Shown here: piece after piece, positions 1 through 5,522 of the stretch
Layout of the letters: every line of letters begins with the position of its first letter
How positions within the stretch are numbered: the stretch's first letter is position 1
NCBI GenBank assembly: GCA_002344625.1
Contig: DDUE01000078.1
Span: forward strand, 1-5,657
Direction: 5' to 3'
DNA: 5,657 nucleotides
Source: Rhodocyclaceae bacterium UBA2346
Lineage (GTDB): Bacteria > Pseudomonadota > Gammaproteobacteria > Burkholderiales > Rhodocyclaceae
The notes under the pieces: generated by a model
Database searches by the model: none
What the model saw: only the letters and a program-made list of their open reading frames with translations
Told to the model about the DNA's origin: nothing
Made by a program: the position numbers and the translations under genes

Positions 1-560
1 CCACCCACATCCCCCCGTCGCCCAGCGACAACGCCCCCCCCCAGAAAGGGCTTGCCCGCCCCTCCCCCGCCCAGCCGTTCGGCGTCGCGTACTTCCCGCG
101 CCGCCGCCGGGTCCCCGGCGGCGAGGCGCGCACGCGCGGCGTCGAGCACGATCCGGGCCGTGTCGCGGCCATCGAGCTGGCGCGCCCAGTGCTCGCCCGC
201 ATCGGCGGAGTGCAGGACCACGCCGCCATGTCCGACCGCCCAGCCGCGCTCGGCAGATGCGAAGGAGACATCGGTCAGCGCCACGCTCACCGGGACGCCG
301 GCGGCCTGGCGCCACGACTTGCCGGCGTCGTCCGACAACAGCACGGCACCGTATACCCCCACCGCGACGAGCCGCTCTCCGGCGCGGGCGACCGCCAGTT
401 GCAGGGCGCCGTGGGCACGTGCATCGGCACGCGCAGGCAAGTCCAGGAGGTCCGGCACGGCGGCGCCCCGGGCCGCACAGGCCGGCCCGGCCGAGACCGA
501 AAGAACGAGCAGGATCGCGGCCAGGGAAGGCCGCAAACGCCCGGAAATGTAGAAAAGCAT
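1..560 (-). CDS. Secreted YCF48/BNR-repeat protein, partial (runs off left edge), possible frameshift
   Basis: This is the N-terminal part of an exported beta-propeller-type protein; about 186 codons are visible. Residues 1-30 form a signal peptide: a short start with Arg8 and Arg10, a hydrophobic core around 13-24 (LAAILLVLSVSA), and a likely signal peptidase I cut after Ala-Cys-Ala (27-29). Two Asp-box repeats follow, SDDAGKSW at 76-83 and SADAGEHW at 118-125, each after a VGxxGxVL strand (67-74 and 109-116). These are the hallmark of YCF48/BNR proteins, which may act as periplasmic assembly or scaffold factors. A KPFL motif at 170-173 also fits the family. The start is ATG at 558-560, with only a weak ribosome site, and was chosen because the signal peptide begins there. 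It is the third gene of the operon behind the DUF1329 gene. After residue 173 the frame crosses nine Gs (34-42) and then loses both family resemblance and G/C third-position bias, so a frameshift or sequence error is likely. The family call is confident; the molecular role is not known. Confidence 0.8.
   Translation of the reverse strand, partial: MLFYISGRLRPSLAAILLVLSVSAGPACAARGAAVPDLLDLPARADARAHGALQLAVARAGERLVAVGVYGAVLLSDDAGKSWRQAAGVPVSVALTDVSFASAERGWAVGHGGVVLHSADAGEHWARQLDGRDTARIVLDAARARLAAGDPAAAREVRDAERLGGGGAGKPFLGGGVVAGRRGDVG
34..42. repeat. Nine-base C/G homopolymer inside the YCF48 gene
   Basis: Nine consecutive C on the plus strand read as nine G in the gene. The frame used upstream gives ten complete codons beyond the tract, only five of which end in G or C. 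Removing one G (or adding two) gives eleven codons all ending in G or C, translating as ALSLGDGGMWV, which looks much more like a propeller strand. The tract is therefore where the frame changes. Whether that is a real mutation, slippage-prone variation or a base-calling error cannot be told from one sequence. Confidence 0.7.
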
Positions 561-709
561 CTTGAGATCTCGCGTCCGCCTCGACCGCCGCAGTACCGAT
601 CGAACCGGCACTGGGGGTCAGGCGCATCATGAACAGCGGTGGGCAATCACCCGCCAACGGGGCGCGCCCCCGCCGGCAGTCGGGTGCGCGGCCGGAAACA
701 CGGGCGGAT
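561..709. other. Intra-operon gap between DUF1329 and YCF48 genes
   Basis: This is 149 nt without a gene. It contains a GC-rich self-complementary stretch, GGGGCGCGCCCC (659-670), and a small GGTG/CACC dyad (639-652). Neither is followed by a T-run in the direction of transcription, so I do not call a terminator. No convincing sigma70 promoter for the downstream gene was seen. The gap is longer than the 36 nt between the first two genes, so transcript processing or partial attenuation is possible. Confidence 0.4.
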
Positions 710-2062
710 TCAGCGTGACGATTCCGCCGCGACCGCGTCACCGGTGAAGTAGGTCTCGGGCTTGCGCGGCACGGCCCGGAAGTCCTCCCCGTTCAGCGCC
801 TGGATCACGCTCATGGTGCCGGCCTGGAGGTTGAACACGGTCGCCGTCTTGATCAGCGTGGCCGGAATCGTCGGCACGACGAAGGGCGTGACCTGCGTCG
901 TGCGCCACAGCTTGCCCTCCGCATCGAATCCATCGACCAGCGCGATCAGCCAGGTATCCTCATCGATGTAGTAGCGGCGCTTGGGCACCGCGTGGCGCTT
1001 GCCGGCCGCCACATTGGCCTCCACGACCCATACGCGGTGCTTCTCCCAGCGCACCAGATCGGGATTGAGATGATTCCTGGCGATCGCATCCTCGAGCGGC
1101 GCACCCACGAACCCGTTGTTGTTGTACGGGATCAGCATTTCCTGCTTGCCCACCAGCGTCCATTCGTAGCGGTCGAGGGCGCCGAAGAAGCCTTGCACTT
1201 CGTCGAAGTAGTTCGCGCCTGAAGCGACGAAATCGGGCGTGTCATACGATACCGTCGGCGCGCGCCGCACACGCCGCTGGCCGACCAGATACTGCCAGGC
1301 CTGGCGCGCATTTTTCTGATGGATGCTGTCGCGGATCACCAGCGATTCGCCGGCCTTGAAGGGCGGCTCGAGGGTATTGAAGCGGAACATCGCGTACTCG
1401 CCAGACCAGCTCTCGGCGGTCGCGTCCTCGTAGTATTGGGGATACTGGAAGGCGATCTCGTTGCGCGTCGCGAGCGTGTGCGAGCCATCGGCATTGCCGA
1501 CGATGTTCTTGAAGCGATACTCGATCGAGGGCGCCTCGACACGCATCAGGAAGTTCCACATCACCTCGACGCCGTTCTGCGGAATCGGGAAGGGCGTGCC
1601 GCCGATGCAGCCTTCGATCGAATAACCGCCATCCTTGGTCTGACAGCGGATCGCGTTGGTGGCCGTGTTGTCGTATACACGTTGCGAAGCGGCGGCGGTT
1701 CGGCGGGTAGGGAAGACATCGAGACGAAAGGTTTCGGGGAACTTACGCAGCAAAGCCTGGGTGCCATCCGACAGCAACGCGGTGTATTCGGCCATGTTCG
1801 CCGCGCTGACCTGGAACAGAGGCTTGTCGTCGCTGAAAAGCTCGGTCGGGATGTCGCCAAGCGCCTTGCCGGCCACGGGCCCGGTCATGCCGCCGTCCCA
1901 GGCGGGAATGCTGCCGTCGGCGTTGCCAGCCCGTTCGGCCCCCAGCGGGGTCAGCGTAACTGCGAGCGCACCCGCCTCCTCCGCCGTCACCGCCGCCCAG
2001 CCGGCGTGATGGCCCGCCAGGCCCGCTAGCAATGCCATGAAAACAATCTTGTGCTTGGTCAT
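710..2062 (-). CDS. DUF1329 family periplasmic protein
   Basis: The product is 450 residues, close to the family's usual length of about 450-475. Residues 1-24 are a signal peptide (MTKHK start, hydrophobic core FMALLAGLAG, cut near Trp-Ala-Ala), with no lipobox. Recognisable family landmarks are AGNADGSIPAWDGG at 45-58, a PFPIP segment near 157-161, a central NPDLVRWEKHRVWVVEA block, and a following RYYIDEDTW strand. From memory, solved members have a fold related to the lipoprotein-binding LolA/LolB group, which would suit binding of a hydrophobic ligand; this is family knowledge, not visible here. The only two cysteines, Cys140 and Cys152, are close together and likely form a disulfide in the periplasm. 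ATG at 2060-2062 is preceded by GGGAGA (2069-2074) with 6-nt spacing. It lies 36 nt after the DUF1302 gene, so the two are almost certainly co-transcribed. The stop is TGA (710-712). The substrate is unknown. Confidence 0.9.
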   Translation of the reverse strand: MTKHKIVFMALLAGLAGHHAGWAAVTAEEAGALAVTLTPLGAERAGNADGSIPAWDGGMTGPVAGKALGDIPTELFSDDKPLFQVSAANMAEYTALLSDGTQALLRKFPETFRLDVFPTRRTAAASQRVYDNTATNAIRCQTKDGGYSIEGCIGGTPFPIPQNGVEVMWNFLMRVEAPSIEYRFKNIVGNADGSHTLATRNEIAFQYPQYYEDATAESWSGEYAMFRFNTLEPPFKAGESLVIRDSIHQKNARQAWQYLVGQRRVRRAPTVSYDTPDFVASGANYFDEVQGFFGALDRYEWTLVGKQEMLIPYNNNGFVGAPLEDAIARNHLNPDLVRWEKHRVWVVEANVAAGKRHAVPKRRYYIDEDTWLIALVDGFDAEGKLWRTTQVTPFVVPTIPATLIKTATVFNLQAGTMSVIQALNGEDFRAVPRKPETYFTGDAVAAESSR

Positions 2063-2068
2063 CGTTCG

Positions 2069-2074
2069 TCTCCC
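2069..2074 (-). promoter_or_regulatory. Ribosome binding site of the DUF1329 gene
   Basis: GGGAGA on the minus strand lies 6 nt before the ATG at 2062. It supports this start and independent translation initiation within the 36-nt intergenic space. Confidence 0.7.
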
Positions 2075-2098
2075 GGATCGTTCGATCGTCTGTTCTGA

Positions 2099-3793
2099 TT
2101 AGAAAGTGCGCTGGATCGACAGCGAGATGAAATCGCGGTCGCCATGGAAGTTTTGATATGAAAGCTCGGGAACCTCGGTGCCGTAGCGGATCACCGAACC
2201 GGCGGAGCCGAAGTAGTGGGTGAAATTCAGCCCCGCCTGCCAGGTGCGCTGGTAATCGGCCTTCACCCCGATGCTGAAGCTGCCGCCCTCTTCGGACGGG
2301 AACAGCGCGCCGTTGACCGACGAGCGGCCGGCCAGCCCGTAGCTGACGCCGATCGGCACCTGGAGGTCCAGGCCCGGCGTCACCTGAAAGTATTCGGGTG
2401 TGAAGACGAACTGGAGCGCACTCGCATCGCGCGTGGCATGGGGGTCTAGCTGGTCCCGGTTGTCGGTCACCGACAGCCTGCGGTTGTAGGCGAACTCGCC
2501 GATGAACGAGGCGCCATCCCAGAATGCGCCGGCCCCGAGAACGCTGATCGCCGACAGGTTGAGATGCATCGTCCGCCCCTTCGGGAACGCGGCCAGATCG
2601 TCGCCATCCGCGGTCGTATTGCCGGGCAGGATCACGGTATTGCCGCTCGCGACGAGCGGCATGTTGTCGCGGAACGACAATTCGCCCGCGACGTTGGTCT
2701 CGCCCACCAGGGTGCTGACGCTGGTGCCGACCGTCACGATGTTCTCGCCGAAGACCTGCACGTAGTCCCCGATGCCGCCCGGCTTCACATTCACGCCCGG
2801 GCGCACATAGAACTGCGGCATCTTGTCGTGGTAGCGCGCCGCGTAGAAACCGTACTCGGCGTTGCCCGACTTGAACCGGATCTGCGCGCCGCCCTGGCCG
2901 GAGTCCCCGGCTTCGATGTCCGCACCCCGCAGCACCGCGGCCCCCGGGCCAAGAATCAGGGACTCACCGCCGGCATCGACGAAGTCCGCGAAGCTGAAAT
3001 AGCTGCCCGCGGCAGGCAGGCGCGACTTGCGCCATTCGGCCTGGTAATAGGCGCCCACGGTCACATCCGGATTGATCTGCAACTGCGCCGAAACCTGGCC
3101 CACCGGGCGCGCCACCTCCTTGAACTGCGAGTTCGGCACCGACAGCGCGCGCGACAGGTCGAGCGGGGTCTGGGCGCCGGCGATGCCGTTGCTGCCGAAG
3201 AACAGGCTCTCGCCATAGAGCTGGGTGAAGCGTCCCGCCTTCAGGTTGAGGTTCATGTCGCCGGGGGACATCGACCCATAGGCGAATACGTCCAGGAACT
3301 CGGCCTTGCGCCCGTGCAGATCCCGGGTCTTGCCGGTGAACCGGTTGTATGCCACCGAACGCGAGTTCACCAGCGCCCCGCCCAGCGCCCCGGGGTTGTC
3401 GTTCGACTCGTTGTAGACCTGGTCGTACCACACCGCCCCGCTCATCCGGAATCCGAAGTCGCGTTTGTACCTGACATCGAACTCCGAGAGCAGATCGAGG
3501 CGGTTCGAAATCAACCCGCGATCGAAATTCAGGTTGCCGTCATTGGTGTTGGCCTGGGGACCGATCGAGTTGTCCGCGACTTGCGCATCGACGCTGCGCA
3601 CCCGCCAGCCGGCGCTGTACTTGACCGTGTTGTCCCACGACATGCGCACGTCGGGATTGCCGGTGTCGATCTGGAAGGCGGCCGCTCCGCCACTGGCCAG
3701 CAAGGCGGTGGCCGCGGCGAAGGTCGCCGCGAAACGGTTGCCGCGCGGCCCGGCCGATACCCGCGCATGTTTCCTGCAAGGACGCCTATTCAT
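2099..3793 (-). CDS. DUF1302 family outer-membrane beta-barrel protein
   Basis: The product is 564 residues from the chosen ATG; the family averages about 600. Residues 1-39 are an export signal with a long Arg-rich start and an Ala-rich core (ATFAAATALLASGGAAA), and the mature protein begins FQIDTGNPD. The early WDNTVKYSAGWRV segment (53-65) and the block at 194-226 (starts GESLFFG, ends NSQFKE) are typical of DUF1302. Alternating hydrophobic strands run throughout, and the protein ends SIQRTF with a terminal Phe, the recognition signal for outer-membrane barrel insertion. A porin-like or substrate-channel role in the outer membrane is inferred; no substrate can be read from the sequence. 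ATG 3793 was preferred over an in-frame TTG at 3862 because only the former has a Shine-Dalgarno sequence and places the signal peptide near the N-terminus. It is the first gene of the operon, with a promoter region shared with the divergent LysR gene. The stop is TAA (2099-2101). Confidence 0.92.
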   Translation of the reverse strand: MNRRPCRKHARVSAGPRGNRFAATFAAATALLASGGAAAFQIDTGNPDVRMSWDNTVKYSAGWRVRSVDAQVADNSIGPQANTNDGNLNFDRGLISNRLDLLSEFDVRYKRDFGFRMSGAVWYDQVYNESNDNPGALGGALVNSRSVAYNRFTGKTRDLHGRKAEFLDVFAYGSMSPGDMNLNLKAGRFTQLYGESLFFGSNGIAGAQTPLDLSRALSVPNSQFKEVARPVGQVSAQLQINPDVTVGAYYQAEWRKSRLPAAGSYFSFADFVDAGGESLILGPGAAVLRGADIEAGDSGQGGAQIRFKSGNAEYGFYAARYHDKMPQFYVRPGVNVKPGGIGDYVQVFGENIVTVGTSVSTLVGETNVAGELSFRDNMPLVASGNTVILPGNTTADGDDLAAFPKGRTMHLNLSAISVLGAGAFWDGASFIGEFAYNRRLSVTDNRDQLDPHATRDASALQFVFTPEYFQVTPGLDLQVPIGVSYGLAGRSSVNGALFPSEEGGSFSIGVKADYQRTWQAGLNFTHYFGSAGSVIRYGTEVPELSYQNFHGDRDFISLSIQRTF

Positions 3794-3804
3794 CTTCTCC
3801 CCCT
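3794..3804 (-). promoter_or_regulatory. Ribosome binding site that sets the DUF1302 start
   Basis: The minus strand reads AGGGGGAGAAG immediately before ATG 3793. This purine-rich stretch decides the start: the longer in-frame TTG at 3862 has no comparable sequence and would put about 23 charged residues ahead of the signal peptide. Confidence 0.7.
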
Positions 3805-3882
3805 CATCCTCGATATGTTCTTCGTCATTTTTTCCAGACCGGCGTGAAGGCCTCGCCTTCAACGCCGTGGAGTGATACGGAA

Positions 3883-3910
3883 GTTATCGGGCTAGAGGAT
3901 TACCGTCCAA
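3883..3910 (-). promoter_or_regulatory. Predicted sigma70 promoter of the DUF1302-DUF1329-YCF48 operon
   Basis: On the minus strand a -35-like TTGGAC (3910-3905) and a -10-like GATAAC (3888-3883) are separated by 16 nt. Both match consensus only partly, as expected for a promoter needing an activator. The predicted start of transcription is near 3876, leaving a leader of about 80 nt before ATG 3793. The LysR palindrome would then be centred near -63. Found by eye, so moderate confidence. Confidence 0.45.
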
Positions 3911-3924
3911 TACCATTATTTTCC
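3910..3924. promoter_or_regulatory. Second, imperfect LysR half-site (activation site)
   Basis: ATAC-CATTATT-TTCC keeps the left half of the ATAC-N7-GTAT motif and loses the right half. It begins exactly 22 nt (about two helical turns) from the start of the perfect palindrome and is centred near -41 of the predicted operon promoter, touching its -35 box. Position and degeneracy fit the activation site occupied by LysR proteins after inducer binding. Confidence 0.45.
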
Positions 3925-3949
3925 CATCTCGATACTTATTAGGTATGAT
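3921..3949 (+). promoter_or_regulatory. Predicted sigma70 promoter of the LysR-type gene
   Basis: TTCCCA (3921-3926, 4 of 6 match to -35) and TATGAT (3944-3949, 5 of 6 match to -10) are separated by 17 nt. The predicted transcription start near 3956 gives a leader of about 37 nt to GTG 3993. The LysR palindrome lies between the two boxes and overlaps the -10, which predicts autorepression. Confidence 0.55.
3932..3946. promoter_or_regulatory. LysR operator, perfect ATAC-N7-GTAT palindrome
   Basis: ATACTTATTAGGTAT is an exact match to the ATAC-N7-GTAT site known for the LysR proteins BenM and CatM, and contains the general T-N11-A motif (T3933, A3945). It sits between the divergent LysR-type gene and the DUF1302 operon. 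The LysR product has a recognition helix very like that of BenM, so this is most likely its own high-affinity site. Confidence 0.75.
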
Positions 3950-3980
3950 TTCGCGCAAACACCGTCCCTGACCCGAAGTG

Positions 3981-3985
3981 AGAGG
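3981..3985 (+). promoter_or_regulatory. Ribosome binding site that sets the LysR start
   Basis: AGAGG ends 7 nt before GTG 3993. It selects this codon over the in-frame GTG at 3978, which lacks any purine-rich stretch at the right distance. Confidence 0.65.
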
Positions 3986-3992
3986 CCTAGCC

Positions 3993-4889
3993 GTGGATTT
4001 GAGACACCTGCGCTATTTCGTCACGGTAGCCGAAGAAGAGAACATCGGACGGGCGGCGGCGCGGCTGCACATATCCCAGCCCCCGCTGACCCGCCAGATC
4101 CAGCAGCTCGAGGAGGAACTGGGCGTCACCTTGTTCATCCGTACGCCGAGGGGCATGGAACTCACCCAGGCGGGGGAGTTGTTCCTCGCAGAGGCGCGCA
4201 ACATCCGGGCGCTGGTAGAACAGGCCACCGAACGCACGCAAAGGGCCGGTCAGGGGAAGCTCGGGCGGCTCGATGTCGCGATCTTCGGATCCGCCATCCT
4301 GGATGTCATCCCCAAACTGCTGCTGAACTTCCGCAACGCCCATCCGGACGTCAAGGTCGTTCTCCATACGATGACCAAGGCGGAACAGATCGAAGCGCTG
4401 CGTCAGAAACGGATCTCGGTCGGCTTCAACCGCATGCTGGTGCCGCTGGACGACATCGAGATCAAGCCCGTCGCAACCGAGGAGTTGCTGCTCGCACTAC
4501 CGAAGGAGCATGTGCTGACGCACAAGGCGCACCTCCGTTTCGCGGATCTCCGGACTCACCCGATGATTCTCTTTCCGACCGGCGCCCGCCCAAGCTTCAT
4601 CGACAAGGTGATCGGACTATGCACCGAGAGCGGCTTTCAGCCAGTGATCTCGCAGGAAGTCGGCGACGCGGTCACCGGCGTCGCGCTGGTCGCCAGCGGA
4701 TTCGGGGTTTGCTTGGTGCCCGAGTCGGCGACCACGCTCCAGTTTCCCGGTGTCGTCTATCGCCGATTCACGGACGCGCCACCGAACATGAACGTCGATC
4801 TGAGTTGCATCTATCGGAAGGAAGACCAATCCCCGATCCTGGCTGCATTCTTGCTGACGGTCGATGCCCATGGACACAGGCCACCTTGA
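3993..4889 (+). CDS. LysR-type transcriptional regulator, BenM/CatM-like subgroup
   Basis: The product is 298 residues, typical for the family. The winged helix-turn-helix occupies about 1-60 (DLRHLRYFVTVAEE then AAARLHISQPPLTRQIQQL), followed by the linker helix to about 88 and a two-lobed ligand-binding domain from about 93 to 292. The recognition segment SQPPLTRQIQQLEEELG (28-44) nearly matches BenM as I recall it. Ser100 in FGSA corresponds to the effector-contacting Ser99 of BenM, and GFNR, ALVASGFGVCLVPES and similar blocks also fit that subgroup. The native inducer may thus be a small carboxylate or aromatic acid, but this is inference. GTG 3993 was chosen because GAGAGG-type purines (3981-3985) lie 7 nt upstream and the protein then starts in the usual M-D-L-R-H-L-R-Y-F way; the in-frame GTG at 3978 has no ribosome site. 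It is divergent from the DUF1302 operon and probably its activator and its own repressor. Confidence 0.93.
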   Translation: MDLRHLRYFVTVAEEENIGRAAARLHISQPPLTRQIQQLEEELGVTLFIRTPRGMELTQAGELFLAEARNIRALVEQATERTQRAGQGKLGRLDVAIFGSAILDVIPKLLLNFRNAHPDVKVVLHTMTKAEQIEALRQKRISVGFNRMLVPLDDIEIKPVATEELLLALPKEHVLTHKAHLRFADLRTHPMILFPTGARPSFIDKVIGLCTESGFQPVISQEVGDAVTGVALVASGFGVCLVPESATTLQFPGVVYRRFTDAPPNMNVDLSCIYRKEDQSPILAAFLLTVDAHGHRPP

Positions 4890-4917
4890 CCGTGGCGAAG
4901 CCCGCTGCAGGTTTTCG
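4890..4917. other. Convergent intergenic gap, no clear terminator
   Basis: Only 28 nt separate the stops of the LysR-type and Lrp/AsnC genes. I see no stem-loop with a T-tract in either direction, so transcripts from the two sides may overlap. Confidence 0.4.
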
Positions 4918-5376
4918 TCAGAGCGGCAGGGCCGTCTCGTTCTTGATCTCGCGCAGCGCCACCGCGGTATGGGTGACGTCGATCTCCGGGATCTTGAGCA
5001 GGAATTCGTGCATGAACACCGACAAGGCCTCGAGGTTCGGCAGGTAGAGCTTGAGCAGGCAGTCGGTCTCGCCGAGCAGCTCGTAGCACTCCACCACCTG
5101 CTCGCAGGCCTTGACCACGCGCTCGAAGCGGTCGAGCACGTCGGCGCTGTGCTGCTTGAGCTTGACGCGCACCCACACGCAGGTGCCCAAGCCCACCTTG
5201 TGGCGGTCGACCAGCGCGACGTAGCCGCGGATCACGCCCGCCTCCTCCATGTCACGCACCCGCCGCCAGCATGGCGTGGGCGACATACCGACCCTGTCGG
5301 CGAGCACCTGGGTGCTGAGCGTGGAGTCCTTCTGCAGCAGCGTCAGGATGTGTCGCTGCGCCGGGTCGAGCTTCAT
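4918..5376 (-). CDS. Lrp/AsnC family transcriptional regulator
   Basis: The product is 152 residues, the usual size of a stand-alone Lrp/AsnC protein. It starts MKLDPAQRHIL and has an N-terminal helix-turn-helix (about 20-49: LSTQVLADRVGMSPTPCW then RRVRDMEEAGVI), followed by a hinge (GYVALVDRHKVGLG) and a RAM ligand-binding domain (about 65-140) with the GETDCLLKL motif at 102-110 that matches the amino-acid-binding GxxDxxL turn. Such proteins form dimers to octamers and sense amino acids; the ligand and targets here are not evident. ATG 5374-5376 was chosen because the in-frame upstream extension to 5502 would be encoded by a repeat element and has no family resemblance. The ribosome site is weak (AAGG, 9 nt away). 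It converges on the LysR gene with a 28-nt gap and lies downstream of the FKBP gene on the same strand, separated by the repeat. Confidence 0.93.
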   Translation of the reverse strand: MKLDPAQRHILTLLQKDSTLSTQVLADRVGMSPTPCWRRVRDMEEAGVIRGYVALVDRHKVGLGTCVWVRVKLKQHSADVLDRFERVVKACEQVVECYELLGETDCLLKLYLPNLEALSVFMHEFLLKIPEIDVTHTAVALREIKNETALPL

Positions 5377-5442
5377 GAGGGGTGGCCTTGTACGGCGGTC
5401 GTCTGGTCGGTGCGGGCGTGGGGACACCCATGGCGGACTGCT
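5377..5442. other. Leader region of the Lrp/AsnC gene
   Basis: These 66 nt between the repeat and the Lrp/AsnC start show no recognisable promoter boxes or operator by eye. The gene may be read from further upstream, or from a promoter too degenerate to see. Confidence 0.3.
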
Positions 5443-5516
5443 TTGGGGGAGCGGGCTTGCCCGGGCAAGCAGCGCACGGACAGCGCCCTTGTTCGCGGGC
5501 AAGCCCGCTCCCCCAA
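5443..5516. repeat. REP doublet (REPIN-like) inverted repeat
   Basis: Two perfect 21-nt inverted arms, 5443-5463 and 5496-5516, flank a 32-nt loop. Each arm contains the core GCGGGCTTGCCCG or its complement, which can fold on itself; on the left arm it is also part of a 16-nt palindrome (5455-5470, GCTTGCCCGGGCAAGC). The core resembles the known Pseudomonas-type REP sequences with GCGGGCAAGCCCGCTCC. A pair of inverted REPs at this spacing is the form spread by RAYT (Y1 transposase-like) enzymes. It starts 6 nt after the FKBP stop and could protect or end that transcript, though no T-run follows. Confidence 0.8.
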
Positions 5517-5522
5517 GAGGAC

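Noticed and set aside
48..59. Partial REP-like core GGGCTTGCCCGC in the YCF48 gene
   Set aside because: It encodes the expected Gly-Lys-Pro of the KPFL motif and lacks the rest of the arm, so the 12-nt match is probably chance.
52..646. Several overlapping open frames of 100-166 codons on both strands near the left end
   Set aside because: All are out of frame with the signal peptide and Asp-box repeats of the YCF48 gene and consist mostly of Arg, Pro and Ala.
659..670. GGGGCGCGCCCC palindrome as a terminator after the DUF1329 gene
   Set aside because: There is no T-tract on the downstream side, and as a hairpin it has a stem of only about four pairs.
1319..2029. Plus-strand open frame (236 codons) opposite the DUF1329 gene
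   Set aside because: It mirrors the codon pattern of the real gene and has no recognisable domain or good ribosome site.
2564..3847. Long plus-strand open frame (427 codons) opposite the DUF1302 gene
   Set aside because: It is antisense to a well-supported barrel gene; its translation is rich in Arg, His and Ala without any family motif, as expected from the complementary strand of GC-rich coding DNA.
3794..3862. Longer DUF1302 protein from TTG 3862
   Set aside because: There is no ribosome site before TTG, and the extension puts charged residues ahead of a complete signal peptide.
4857..4893. ACGGTC/GACCGT inverted repeat near the LysR stop
   Set aside because: Six-base arms with a 25-nt loop partly inside the coding region and no T-run are too weak for a terminator.
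5377..5502. Extended N-terminus of the Lrp/AsnC protein starting at 5502
   Set aside because: The extra 42 residues would be partly encoded by the REP doublet, resemble no Lrp protein, and the normal family N-terminus starts at 5376.
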